This document shows positions 50,347 to 58,246 of a DNA stretch of 64,000 bases, piece by piece. The notes beneath the pieces are model-generated. The model saw only the letters and a program-made list of their open reading frames with translations, did no database searches and was not told the origin of the DNA. The stretch covers positions 1 through 64,000 of the forward strand of contig NZ_VCJS01000051.1 of NCBI RefSeq assembly GCF_005893125.1. The letters are read 5' to 3'. Source of the stretch: Nonomuraea basaltis (GTDB taxonomy: Bacteria > Actinomycetota > Actinomycetes > Streptosporangiales > Streptosporangiaceae). How positions within the stretch are numbered: position 1 is the first letter of the stretch; the number at the start of each line of letters is the position of its first letter. A program made the position numbers and the translations under genes.

Positions 50347-51045
50347 TCATCCGAGGACGAGCGGGAGTTTCGCGGCCAGCTCACCCAGTTCGGCCTTCTC
50401 CGCGTCGGTCGGGGCACGCCGTCCGGTGCCGACCAGCAGCGCGTCCTTGTCGGAGAACGACGCGGGGAACGCGGTCCCGGCGATCTTCTCCAGCATCTCG
50501 CGGGACCGTGCGAGCCCCTCCGCGGGCGGTTGCGCCGCGTCCGGGAGGTGCGCGACCAGGTCGAGGTGGTGCAGCGTCCACTCCAGGACGTACGCGGAGA
50601 GGTAGTCGCCCGTGGTGAGGACCTCGTCGCGGGTGCCGACCCGGAGGCCCGGGTCGGCGAGTTCGGCGGCGCGGCCGGCGGCGGAGCCGACGTCGTCGAA
50701 GTGGAACTTGAGCAGCCGGGGCTCCTCGTACGCGGCGGCCAGCCGGACGATCAGCGCGTCGAGCGGGTCGTCGCCGGTCGGCGGCGTTTCGGCGACGTCC
50801 CAGTAGGTCACCGCGTCGCGGGTGGGCTCCGTTTCGGCGGGGGTCACGAGGGTGATCAGGACGTCCTGAGCGTCGATGATCAGATGGCACACCAGGTCCC
50901 GCACGAGCCAGCCGGTACAGCCGGACGGCTGTGCGAAGTCCTCGTCCGGGAGCTCGGCGACCGCCGTGCGCAACGCCGTCCAAGTGCGTGAGAAGAGATC
51001 CACATCGGCAAGGTAGTGCGGTGCCGCAATGGCGGACAAGCGCAT
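50347..51045 (-). CDS. Maleylpyruvate isomerase N-terminal (DinB-like) domain protein
   Basis: 232 residues. The four-helix DinB-like domain of mycothiol-dependent enzymes is visible: FSRTWTALRTAVAELPDEDF, CTGWLVRDLVCHLIIDAQDV with a metal-binding His, and YVLEWTLHHLDLVAHLPDA with the other His residues. No C-terminal SCP2 domain. Members include mycothiol-dependent maleylpyruvate isomerase, but most are unassigned. The annotated ATG may be upstream of the true start by some ten codons. Confidence 0.82.
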   Translation of the reverse strand: MRLSAIAAPHYLADVDLFSRTWTALRTAVAELPDEDFAQPSGCTGWLVRDLVCHLIIDAQDVLITLVTPAETEPTRDAVTYWDVAETPPTGDDPLDALIVRLAAAYEEPRLLKFHFDDVGSAAGRAAELADPGLRVGTRDEVLTTGDYLSAYVLEWTLHHLDLVAHLPDAAQPPAEGLARSREMLEKIAGTAFPASFSDKDALLVGTGRRAPTDAEKAELGELAAKLPLVLG

Positions 51046-51206
51046 CGGGACGGTCGGCTCGCGTAGCCAGACGGTCGGCTCGTGTCAGAGGCGGAGCGGG
51101 TAGGTGAGGACGTCGCCGACTCCCGGGCGGGCCGTTCGGAGGCGCGGTTGATGGTGTACCCGGCCGCGTTGACGTTTGCCCGGAGCATCTGAGCTAGCGT
51201 CCCCTT

Positions 51207-52496
51207 GTGGCTATTTTCGCCAGGTTGGCCGGGCGGGCGGTGGCAGGCGCCGTTGTGCTGGCGCTGTCGCCGGTCCTGGGGCTGGCCACGCTGGCCGGGA
51301 TGGCGATGGTGGGCGTGGAGCCGACGGCGTTCGCAGTGACGGGCCTGGCGGTCTTCGCGTCGATGTTCTTTCTGGGCCTGCTGCTGTGCGTGCCGAGGCC
51401 GAGGGTGGCGTGGGGGCGATGGTTACGGGCGATGGTGATCCTCGGGGTGGAGGCGACGGTGGTCTGGCACGCCAGCGTGGCCACCTTGCGCCCGGCGCCG
51501 TCCCCCGCTCCCCCGGCGCCGGTGGCCGGGCAGCGCGAATGGCGGCTGCCGACGGGCTCGGAGCTGGCGTACGTACGGCTCGCGCCGAAGCGGGTCACCC
51601 GGCCCGACCCCGTGGTGTTCCTGCACGGCGGGCCCGGCGTGGCGGACCTGGCGGCGTCCTCCGCGTTCTTCGGGAAGCTGGCGGCGAACGGCTACCAGGT
51701 GTACGTCTATGACCAGCTCGGGGCCGGGCGCTCCGCGCGGCTGCGGGACCCTCGGGGGTACGGGCTGACGCGCGACGTGGCGGACCTGGAGGCCATCCGC
51801 CATGCCGTGGGCGCCAGGCGGCTGAACCTGATCGCCCAGGACTACGGCGCCCAGCTCGCGGCTGCCTACCTGGCCGCGCACCCGGACCGCGTCGCGCGGG
51901 CGGTGCTCTCCTCTCCTGCCGGACTCTCCCCGGCCGGCCCGTGGTCGTCTCAAGCTTCTCCGGCCGGACCATCCCAGGGAGCACCCGCCTGGGAGCCCCA
52001 AGAGCGAGAGGCGGACGGGAAGGTCGACGTGGTGGCGATGTTCGGACGCGACGGAACGCCGGACCCTCGCCTGCTCGCCGTCTCCACGCTGCTGCGGGTG
52101 GACCCGCGGGCGGCGCACGCGTTCGCGGGTGACCGGGAGCTGGACGCCTACCTCGACCTCGTCCGCCAGGCAGCCCCGCGTCCCTGCCCCGCCGCCGCAA
52201 CCGGTTCCGGGGGTTACGTCGGCCTGACCGGGCGGCCCGCGCCGGGCTCGCTCCGGCTGAGCCTGGCCAAGGTGACGGCGCCCGTGCTGATCGTCAAGAG
52301 TCAGTGCGACGAGCAGAGCTGGGCATCGGCCATGGACTTCCGGCGGTCGCTGCCCTCCGCCACGCTCGCCTACCTCGACCGCGGCACGTACCGGAGCGAG
52401 GCGTATCTCGGGCTCCTGCGGGCATTTCTGTCCGGCCGTCCCGTGCCCGCCTACGAGGGCCAGGGCGAGCCCTCCGGCTACCGAGGCCCCGCCTGA
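51207..52496 (+). CDS. Membrane-anchored alpha/beta hydrolase with an altered catalytic site
   Basis: 429 residues. Two or three membrane helices in the first 95 residues, then an alpha/beta hydrolase domain of the proline-iminopeptidase kind: VVFLHGGPGVADLAASSAFF, YDQLGAGRSARL, and a nucleophile elbow that reads LIAQDYGAQLAAAYLA. The nucleophile is Asp, not the Ser of peptidases. Near the end, where the catalytic His is expected, the sequence is LAYLDRGTYRSEAYLG with no His. The enzyme may therefore be inactive as a peptidase, or work as an Asp-nucleophile hydrolase. GTG start. No operon partner. Confidence 0.78.
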   Translation: MAIFARLAGRAVAGAVVLALSPVLGLATLAGMAMVGVEPTAFAVTGLAVFASMFFLGLLLCVPRPRVAWGRWLRAMVILGVEATVVWHASVATLRPAPSPAPPAPVAGQREWRLPTGSELAYVRLAPKRVTRPDPVVFLHGGPGVADLAASSAFFGKLAANGYQVYVYDQLGAGRSARLRDPRGYGLTRDVADLEAIRHAVGARRLNLIAQDYGAQLAAAYLAAHPDRVARAVLSSPAGLSPAGPWSSQASPAGPSQGAPAWEPQEREADGKVDVVAMFGRDGTPDPRLLAVSTLLRVDPRAAHAFAGDRELDAYLDLVRQAAPRPCPAAATGSGGYVGLTGRPAPGSLRLSLAKVTAPVLIVKSQCDEQSWASAMDFRRSLPSATLAYLDRGTYRSEAYLGLLRAFLSGRPVPAYEGQGEPSGYRGPA

Positions 52497-52639
52497 CCGG
52501 CCTCGGCCCATGCCACCCCGTCCCGCCGCCACAACCCCCGCGGCTGAGACTCAGCGGCCGAAGGGCGACATCGCGACCAATCGGCGCGAGGTGAGGGAGA
52601 TGACGGTGCTGTGCCTATCGGCCCAGATCGCGCCCGCGA

Positions 52640-52849
52640 TCACGGCGACGTCCAGACCGGGAACGCGAACGTGTGCAGCCGCCGCGCCAGCGGGTCGAGC
52701 CGGCCGGGACGCAGGCCGTGCACCGTGCCCCGCGCCTCGGCGCGCAGGAACAGAGCCGAGGCGATGACGCCCAGGGTGAAGGCGCCGCCGGCCGCCACCG
52801 CCGCGGTCACGTGGATGGCGATGTCGCTCGAGGTCATGAGCTCGTTCAT
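52640..52849 (-). CDS. Small membrane protein, 69 residues
   Basis: MNELMTSSDIAIHVTAAVAA begins a single hydrophobic helix (to ASALFLRAEA), followed by a basic tail ending FAFPVWTSP. AAGGGCG lies at a slightly long distance before the ATG at 52849. It is divergent from the MFS-BlaI-M56 operon and shares its operator region, which suggests it may belong to the same regulon. No family recognised. Confidence 0.5.
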   Translation of the reverse strand: MNELMTSSDIAIHVTAAVAAGGAFTLGVIASALFLRAEARGTVHGLRPGRLDPLARRLHTFAFPVWTSP

Positions 52850-52880
52850 CGTGCTTATTTCGCCCTTCTGGAGAACCCTT

Positions 52881-52914
52881 CTACTACACGCTGTAGCATT
52901 ACACGCTGTAGTAG
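52881..52914. promoter_or_regulatory. Two BlaI-type operator palindromes
   Basis: CTACA-CGC-TGTAG (52884-52896) is a perfect palindrome with a 3-nt centre. A near copy, TTACA-CGC-TGTAG, lies at 52899-52911. Outer CTACTAC (52881-52887) and GTAGTAG (52908-52914) also pair. TACA...TGTA is the known core of BlaI/MecI/CopY operators, and a BlaI-type gene is in the operon that starts 40 bp away. Strong candidate for autoregulation of that operon and of the divergent small gene. Confidence 0.75.
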
Positions 52915-52954
52915 CGGTGGCTCATCCTGCCCCGCCCCATGAGAAGGGGACGTG

Positions 52955-54121
52955 ATGCGGCGCTCGGCGCAGCTGGTCATCTCAGCCACGGTGTTCGTGG
53001 ACCTGCTCGGTTTCACGCTGATCCTGCCCGCGCTGCCGTTCTACGCCGCCGAGTTCGGGGCCACCGGGCTGTGGTTCGGGGCGTTGATGAGCGCCTACTC
53101 GGTGGCGCAACTCGTGGCCGCGCCCGTGCTCGGCCGGTTGTCCGACCGGTACGGCCGGCGGCCCCTGGTACTGCTGGCCCTCGCAGGGTCGGTGCTGTCC
53201 ATGACGCTCACCGGCCTGACCACTTCGCTGGCCGGGCTGCTGGCCTGCCGGGCACTGGCCGGGGCGTGCGGCGGGAGCATCTCGGTCGCGCAGGCGTATC
53301 TGGCCGATGCGGTGCCCGCCGAGCGGCGTACCGGGGCGATGGCGCAGATGGGGGCCGCCATCGGGATGGCGTTCGTGATCGGGCCGGCGCTCGGCGGCGC
53401 GCTGGCGCCGTTGGGGTTCGCCGCCTGCGCGTACGCCGCGGCAGGGCTGGCCGCGGTGAACCTCGCCGCCGCCCTCGCCTGGCTACCCGAGCCACCCGGC
53501 CGCGACAGACCGTGCGAGCCGGACCGCGATCAGGGGCCGTCCGGGCCCCGGCGCACACCGGTGGCGCTGCTGGCCGGGACCGGCTTCCTGGCGATGACCG
53601 CCTTCGTCGGGATGGAGACCACGCTGGCGTTCCTCGGCCGTGATCGGTACGGCTGGGACGCCACCTCGATCGGCTTGGCCCTGGCGGCGGCCGGGCTCGC
53701 GATGGCCGCGGTGCAAGCCGGGCTGGTGGCCTGGCTGGCTCGCCGCTGGGGCGATGCCCGAGTCGCCGCGATCGGCGCGGTGACCATGACCGTTTGCATG
53801 GTGGCGATCCCGGTGGCCGCGACCTGGTGGCAGTGCCTGGCCGCGGTCTGCCTGCTGGCCGCCGGGCACGGCCTGCTCACCCCGACCGTCTCCAGCCTCC
53901 TGGCAGCCGCAGGACCGCCGGAACAGCGCGGGGCGCGGCTGGGCACCGGGCAGTCCGCGGGCGCCGCCGCGCGGATCGTCGGCCCGGCCACCGCTGGGTT
54001 ACTGTTCGACCTCGGGGCGGCGCTACCCTACCTGGCCGGGGCGGCATCGGCGGCGCTGGCGGCCGCGGCCGTGCTCGCCGTGCCCGCTCTGGAGCCCGCA
54101 GGACGTGAGGAGGGGCCGTGA
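52955..54121 (+). CDS. MFS drug transporter (TetA/CmlA-like)
   Basis: 388-residue, 12-helix exporter. Seen: VFVDLLGFTLILPALPFYAA in helix 1, LGRLSDRYGRRPLVLLAL in the 2-3 loop (motif A), GGSISVAQAYLADAVPAERR, and a GPALGG motif C (IGPALGGALAPLGFAA). I use the ATG at 52955, five bases after AAGGGG; a GTG just before is less well placed. It overlaps blaI (GTGA). Because it sits under BlaI-type operators with a BlaI and an M56 protease gene, it is probably induced by a cell-wall-active or other antibiotic and exports it (inference). Confidence 0.9.
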   Translation: MRRSAQLVISATVFVDLLGFTLILPALPFYAAEFGATGLWFGALMSAYSVAQLVAAPVLGRLSDRYGRRPLVLLALAGSVLSMTLTGLTTSLAGLLACRALAGACGGSISVAQAYLADAVPAERRTGAMAQMGAAIGMAFVIGPALGGALAPLGFAACAYAAAGLAAVNLAAALAWLPEPPGRDRPCEPDRDQGPSGPRRTPVALLAGTGFLAMTAFVGMETTLAFLGRDRYGWDATSIGLALAAAGLAMAAVQAGLVAWLARRWGDARVAAIGAVTMTVCMVAIPVAATWWQCLAAVCLLAAGHGLLTPTVSSLLAAAGPPEQRGARLGTGQSAGAAARIVGPATAGLLFDLGAALPYLAGAASAALAAAAVLAVPALEPAGREEGP

Positions 54122-54489
54122 ACAGCCTCGGCGAGCTGGAACGCTCGATCATGGAAGTGCTGTGGAGCACCGACGCGTGGCTGACCGTACGCGAGGTCGT
54201 CAACCGGCTCAGCGACCGCAAACTCGCCTACACCACCGTGATGACCGTGATGAACCGGCTCGTCCGCAAGGACTTCATCCGCCGCGAACGCGACGACGAC
54301 GGCCGCACCTGGCGCTACCGGTCCGCGGCGGGGCGCGAGGCGTACGTCGCCGAACTCATGCTCTCGGCGCTCAGCGAAACGGGCGACGGCGACCGGCTGG
54401 CGGCGTTGAGCCACTTCGCCCGCTCGGTCAGCTTGGAAGAAGCCGAGGCGCTGCGCCAGGCCCTCCCCCACGGCCAGGAGCCCTCGTGA
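54118..54489 (+). CDS. blaI: BlaI/MecI/CopY-family repressor
   Basis: 123 residues. Winged helix of the Penicillinase_R family: LGELERSIMEVLWSTDAWLT, LAYTTVMTVMNRLVRKDFIR, RTWRYRSAAGREAYVAELM. GTG start overlapping the MFS stop; its own stop overlaps the M56 gene start (GTGA). BlaI dimers bind TACA...TGTA palindromes, which are present at 52881-52914, and are released by proteolysis or by release signals from the partner M56 protein. Confidence 0.93.
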   Translation: MNSLGELERSIMEVLWSTDAWLTVREVVNRLSDRKLAYTTVMTVMNRLVRKDFIRRERDDDGRTWRYRSAAGREAYVAELMLSALSETGDGDRLAALSHFARSVSLEEAEALRQALPHGQEPS

Positions 54490-55397
54490 CCTATGCCGCC
54501 CACCACGTCATCACCCTCCTGGCGGCGCTGCTGGCCATGGCGTCCATGTCACGCTCACGCCTCACCTGGCGGGCGCCGCGCACGTCGCTGCTGATCTGGC
54601 AGGCGATCGGCCTGACCCTCGTCCTGTCGGTGATCGGTGCAGCGCTCGCGATCGGCCTTGCCCCCTACCGGCTCGGCATCGTCCCCGCGCTCGCCGGGTT
54701 CGCGCGCGACCTGGCCCGCGGCGATCTGCCGGCGGAGATCACCCCGTTCCATCTCCTCCTCACGGCCTGCGGCATTGCCACGACCGTCTGGCTCGCGGTC
54801 GCCTTCGCCGGCAGCGCCGGCTCAGTAGCCGCACTGCGGCGTCGGCAACGCTCACTGCTCGGCTTGATCGCACGTCCCCATCCCGAGCTCCCGGAAGCCC
54901 TGGTGGTGGAGCATCCGGCGGTGGCCGCGTACTGCGTACCGGGGCGCAAGGCCGCGATCGTCGTCAGCACCGGAAGCCTCGACCTCCTCACTGATCAGGA
55001 GCTGCGCGCGGTGCTGACCCATGAGCTCGCGCACGCCCGCGAGCGCCACGACCTGGTGATCCTTCCATTCGCCGCCCTGCACCGCGCCTTCCCCGCCAGC
55101 CGCCACGTCCGCGCCATGCTGGACGCGGTCGCGCTGCTGGTCGAGATGCGCGCCGACGACCGCGCAGCCCGCGAAATCGACCACATGACCCTGGCCGCCG
55201 CACTCCACCGCTTCCGCACATGCGACCGCATCGCCTCCCCGCCCGGCACACTGGGAGGAGCCGGTGAGGACCTCGACGCCCGCATCGACCGGCTCTCCGC
55301 GCTGCCGCATACCCCGCTGCCGATGCGTCTCCTGCTCCTGATCACCGCCCTGACCGTGGCCGGCACCCCGCTCAGCCTGTTCCTGCTCCCCTTGTGA
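54486..55397 (+). CDS. M56-family (BlaR1-type) membrane metalloprotease
   Basis: 303 residues from the GTG at 54486. About four membrane helices (VTYAAHHVITLLAALLAMAS; LLIWQAIGLTLVLSVIGAAL; the last at the end, LLLLITALTVAGTPLSLFLL) and the zinc motif AVLTHELAHARERHD (HExxH). The penicillin-binding sensor domain of staphylococcal BlaR1 is absent, which is normal for actinobacterial members; how they sense is not settled. With BlaI it should form the inducer-sensing half of the operon. Confidence 0.9.
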   Translation: MTYAAHHVITLLAALLAMASMSRSRLTWRAPRTSLLIWQAIGLTLVLSVIGAALAIGLAPYRLGIVPALAGFARDLARGDLPAEITPFHLLLTACGIATTVWLAVAFAGSAGSVAALRRRQRSLLGLIARPHPELPEALVVEHPAVAAYCVPGRKAAIVVSTGSLDLLTDQELRAVLTHELAHARERHDLVILPFAALHRAFPASRHVRAMLDAVALLVEMRADDRAAREIDHMTLAAALHRFRTCDRIASPPGTLGGAGEDLDARIDRLSALPHTPLPMRLLLLITALTVAGTPLSLFLLPL

Positions 55398-55448
55398 CGT
55401 GCTCAGTGCTGTTTGCCGAGCTTGTGAGGGGCGGCAGATGATGGATCG

Positions 55449-56159
55449 TCACCGTTCCGGTGCAGCGGGCGAGCAGCAGCCGTCCGAGCAACCGCCGGAG
55501 CTCTCGCTGGGGGTGCTGAGCGCGGTGGCGGCGCAGCAGGCGTCGCCGCGCCAGGCTTCGCGGCCCTCCTTGACCGCGACGGCGGCGATGACCAGGGCGG
55601 CGATCGGGTCGGCCCAGGACCAGCCGAACAGGCTGTTGAGCGCCAGCCCGGCCAGCAGCACCCCGGACAGGTACGTGCACAGCAACGTCTGCTTCGAGTC
55701 GGCCACCGCCGAGGCGGAGCCGAGTTCGCGGCCGGCGCGGCGCTGGGCGTACGACAGGAACGGCATGATGATCAGGGACAGGGCCGCCAGAATCAGGCCG
55801 GGGGTGGAGTGTTCGGCCTCGCCGGTGCCGAGCAGGGCGCGTGCGGCGTCGAAGGTGACGTACGCGGCCAGGGCGAAGAAGGAGATCGCGATGACGCGGA
55901 GCGCGGTCTTCTCACGACGCTCGTGATCGGTGGCGGAGAACTGCCAGGCCACCGCGGCGGCCGAAGCCACCTCCACGATGGAGTCGAGGCCGAAGCCGAT
56001 CAGCGCGGCGGAGGAGGCGATGGTGCCGGCGGTGATGGCGACCGCCGCTTCGATCACGTTGTAGGTGATGGTGGCGGCCACCAGGAGCCGGATGCGGCGC
56101 TGCAGCAGCGCGCGCCGGGCCGGGGAGGAGCCGAGGCCAGGCAGGTTCATCGCGGTCAT
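55449..56159 (-). CDS. Cation diffusion facilitator-like transporter with Cys-rich tail
   Basis: 236 residues, about six helices. RLLVAATITYNVIEAAVAIT, LIGFGLDSIVEVASAAAVAW (the metal-binding Asp helix) and SKQTLLCTYLSGVLLAGLAL with WADPIAALVIAAVAVKEG give the CDF pattern. The C-terminus is unusual: GDACCAATALSTPSESSGG, then CSDGCC, i.e. six Cys in the last 35 residues, probably a soft-metal-binding tail. ATG at 56159 overlaps the ArsR stop (ATGA). With an ArsR/CmtR-type regulator in the same operon it is likely to export a toxic metal. Confidence 0.87.
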   Translation of the reverse strand: MTAMNLPGLGSSPARRALLQRRIRLLVAATITYNVIEAAVAITAGTIASSAALIGFGLDSIVEVASAAAVAWQFSATDHERREKTALRVIAISFFALAAYVTFDAARALLGTGEAEHSTPGLILAALSLIIMPFLSYAQRRAGRELGSASAVADSKQTLLCTYLSGVLLAGLALNSLFGWSWADPIAALVIAAVAVKEGREAWRGDACCAATALSTPSESSGGCSDGCCSPAAPER

Positions 56160-56545
56160 GACACCGCCTCCTCCGCTGCGAGCGCCTCCCGACCGTAGGT
56201 GGGGCACAGCGTGACGGCATGACCCGTGGCGGCCAGCAATTGCTCGGCGGAGGCGAGCAGGTCCATCAGCTCAGGGCGGGTCAGCGAGTAGAACGATTGG
56301 CGGCCCTCTGCCCGGTAGTCGACGAGGCCGCAGTCGCGCAAGCATGCCAGGTGCTTGGACACCGTCGACTGGGCGAGCCCGAATTCGGCGGTCAGGTCCA
56401 CCACCCGTGCCTCGCCGCGTGCCAGGCGCTGCACGATACGCATACGGTTCTCATCTGCCAGTGAGTGGAACAGCGCCGCCGCCGGAGGGATCCCGGCGGC
56501 GATGTCGGCACTCACGCAGGGGCCACTATCACTATCAATCGCCAT
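56156..56545 (-). CDS. ArsR/SmtB-family metal-responsive repressor
   Basis: 129 residues from the ATG at 56545. Winged helix: AALFHSLADENRMRIVQRLA, VVDLTAEFGLAQSTVSKHLA, CLRDCGLVDYRAEGRQSFYS. Cys residues in CLRDCG (recognition helix end) and near the C-terminus (TLCPTYG) resemble the CmtR-type cadmium/lead site. It is coupled to the CDF transporter and an inverted repeat overlaps its own start, so metal-induced derepression is expected. Confidence 0.9.
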   Translation of the reverse strand: MAIDSDSGPCVSADIAAGIPPAAALFHSLADENRMRIVQRLARGEARVVDLTAEFGLAQSTVSKHLACLRDCGLVDYRAEGRQSFYSLTRPELMDLLASAEQLLAATGHAVTLCPTYGREALAAEEAVS

Positions 56546-56568
56546 ATTGCGATGATAGCGCCATATGG
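56542..56568. promoter_or_regulatory. Candidate ArsR operator
   Basis: CCATAT (56542-56547) and ATATGG (56563-56568) form an inverted repeat overlapping the ArsR start codon in a locally AT-rich patch. CCATATGG at 56561-56568 is itself a palindrome. The gap to the next gene (56569-56783) holds nothing else that I can assign. Confidence 0.45.
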
Positions 56569-56783
56569 ACATGTCATAGCAAGATGGTGACTACATCCAG
56601 ATGGGTGATCTTCTGGCGGCCCGCCCTCCGCCTCAATGCCAGCCATGAGGGCAAAGGGCACGTTGTTGCGAATATGCGGCAACGATCACACGGAGTCGGT
56701 ATGTCGTGAAGATAGCCGTCTCGATCAGTGGGGATAGCCGAGGCGTCGCACCGGAGGCTGGTTCTGGACCTGCGTTCAGTTGA

Positions 56784-57206
56784 TCACCTGACGTGGCGGG
56801 GCCAGTCAGGTGGCACAGAAGGTGAATCCGTCGCCGGGCGACCCAGCGTGAGCCGGCATCGACCGGTCTGGCAATCCTGCAAGCTCTCCACGGCGGCCTG
56901 CCGGGCCCTGGTCAGTTCGGCGATCTTGGCGTCGACCCGGTCCACCACGGCCTCCAGTCGCCACCGCTCGCTGTCGCAGGTGGCACCGCCCTGATCATGG
57001 GCGATCAGAGCGTCGACGACCTCATCCAGGGTGAAGCCCAGCTCTTGCAGGGCCTTGGCCATCCGGATGCGCTCCACCGCCGCGGCGGTGAAGATGCGAT
57101 ACCCCGAAGGCCTGCGCTCGGCAGCGGGCAGTATGCCGCGCCGCTCGTAGAAGCGGACCGTGTCCACGCTCACTCCGGCTTCCTGCGCGACCTGTCCGAT
57201 TTTCAC
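56784..57206 (-). CDS. MerR-family metal-type regulator
   Basis: 140 residues. MKIGQVAQEAGVSVDTVRFY and ERRGILPAAERRPSGYRIFT form the DNA-binding part; the long dimer helix follows (WRLEAVVDRVDAKIAELTRA). Cys in GGATCDSERW and in LQDCQTGRCRL match the Cys arrangement of Hg/Zn/Cd-sensing MerR proteins (one Cys at the helix start, two near the loop). A 20-bp-spaced promoter with a palindrome lies in the divergent region, as expected for MerR. It probably activates the 142-codon gene at 57306. Confidence 0.9.
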   Translation of the reverse strand: MKIGQVAQEAGVSVDTVRFYERRGILPAAERRPSGYRIFTAAAVERIRMAKALQELGFTLDEVVDALIAHDQGGATCDSERWRLEAVVDRVDAKIAELTRARQAAVESLQDCQTGRCRLTLGRPATDSPSVPPDWPRHVR

Positions 57207-57219
57207 GCGGCTTCACCTC

Positions 57220-57251
57220 TTGACTCTGGACTCAAGTCCAGACTCTACGGT
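57220..57251 (+). promoter_or_regulatory. MerR-type promoter with central palindrome
   Basis: TTGACT (57220-57225), 20-bp spacer, TACGGT (57246-57251). Within the long spacer TCTGGACT (57225-57232) and AGTCCAGA (57235-57242) form a perfect 8-bp inverted repeat with a 2-nt centre. An overlong spacer holding a palindrome is the hallmark of MerR-activated promoters. It drives the gene at 57306. Confidence 0.75.
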
Positions 57252-57305
57252 TTGAGTGATGGCGCTGCAAGAGCGCCGACAAGCCACCCCGAGAAGGAGC
57301 CCACC

Positions 57306-57734
57306 GTGGACATCCCACCCTCTTCCACCCCGATCGTCTGCGACATGGCCACCGCCCCCGACACCGCCCAGCAGCGCCTGGACGAATACCAGCGCCTGTT
57401 CGGCCGGCACCTCGTCGGCCGCGAAAAGACCGCCGAGGGCATTCGCTTCCGGCTGCGCGCCGAGCCCGGCGTCGAAGAGCAGGTACGGGATCTGGCCGCA
57501 CGCGAAAAGGCTTGCTGCGCGTTCTTCGCCTTCGACATCACCACCGACGGCGAGCAGGTGATCTGGGACTGCGCGGTCAGCGACAACGACACCGCCCGAG
57601 TCATCTTGGAGGAGTACTACCTCCTGCCCGAGACAGCCGTCCAAAGCACCGCCGAGCTGGAAAAGCGCCTGGCCGACAAGGGGCTGCACTTCATCTCCGA
57701 CCCGGCCACCCCACTTCGCTACACGGTCGACTGA
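57306..57734 (+). CDS. Small protein with a conserved Cys pair, MerR-controlled
   Basis: 142 residues from the GTG at 57306, seven bases after AAGGAG. The centre reads VRDLAAREKACCAFFAFDIT and then TTDGEQVIWDCAV: a Cys-Cys pair and a third Cys about 20 residues on. No signal peptide or membrane helix. The placement after a MerR-type promoter suggests a role in handling a thiol-reactive metal, perhaps by binding it. I know of similar 'ACC.FF.F' proteins beside MerR genes in actinobacteria but no proven function. Confidence 0.72.
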   Translation: MDIPPSSTPIVCDMATAPDTAQQRLDEYQRLFGRHLVGREKTAEGIRFRLRAEPGVEEQVRDLAAREKACCAFFAFDITTDGEQVIWDCAVSDNDTARVILEEYYLLPETAVQSTAELEKRLADKGLHFISDPATPLRYTVD

Positions 57735-57921
57735 CCTTGCCACGCCGGGCCCGCTCGTAGGGTTCGGCTCACTATGGTCGGCCCGTCGACTGCCCGTTCC
57801 AGAAGCTGGCGCCGTGTCGATCCTGGCCGCGTTCAGAACGGGGGCATTTGTGGTGGGCAGCCGATCAACGAGCCGCTGGACGTGCTCGACACCCGGCACG
57901 ACGGGCTTCTCCGTCGTGCCG

Positions 57922-58176
57922 GCTGCGGCCGACTGCGAGGCGCTCGCAGACCTGGCGGACGTCCGCGGTGACCGCCAGGCCGCGGCGGAGCTGCGCGAGA
58001 GGCACACGGCTGTGATCGCGGCCATGGAGTCGTTGCAGGACGAGCCGAGCGGCATCTACCGCAGCAGGCGCACCGACACCGGCCTCCCGACCGAGCGGCT
58101 GTCCACGATGAGCTTCTACCCCCTCCTAGCGGGCGTCGGGCTGGGCGAGGTCGGCTTCTCTGGGGCTCGGCCCTGA
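57922..58176 (+). pseudogene. Fragment of an MGH1-like glycoside hydrolase
   Basis: Reads ADCEALADLADVRGDRQAAA, then ELRERHTAVIAAMESLQDEP, GIYRSRRTDTGLPTER and STMSFYPLLAGV. This is the (alpha/alpha)6-barrel segment of trehalase/mannosylglycerate-hydrolase-like enzymes ('LAD..G....A..LR......I...L.DE..GIY..R...TG....R.S...FYPLLAG'). Both ends are lost. It lies in the 512-bp gap between 57735 and 58246, which has nothing else. Confidence 0.6.
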
Positions 58177-58246
58177 GACGGTGGCGTCCTTCCTGCCGAT
58201 GGCCACCGGCAGTTACGCCGGCCCTGTTCTGTCCCGATCAAGGAGA

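Noticed and set aside
48618..50417. A 599-codon open frame on the minus strand
   Set aside because: It is antisense to the amino acid permease, which has clear membrane helices and family motifs; the antisense product is rich in Asp, Arg, Glu and His without any fold.
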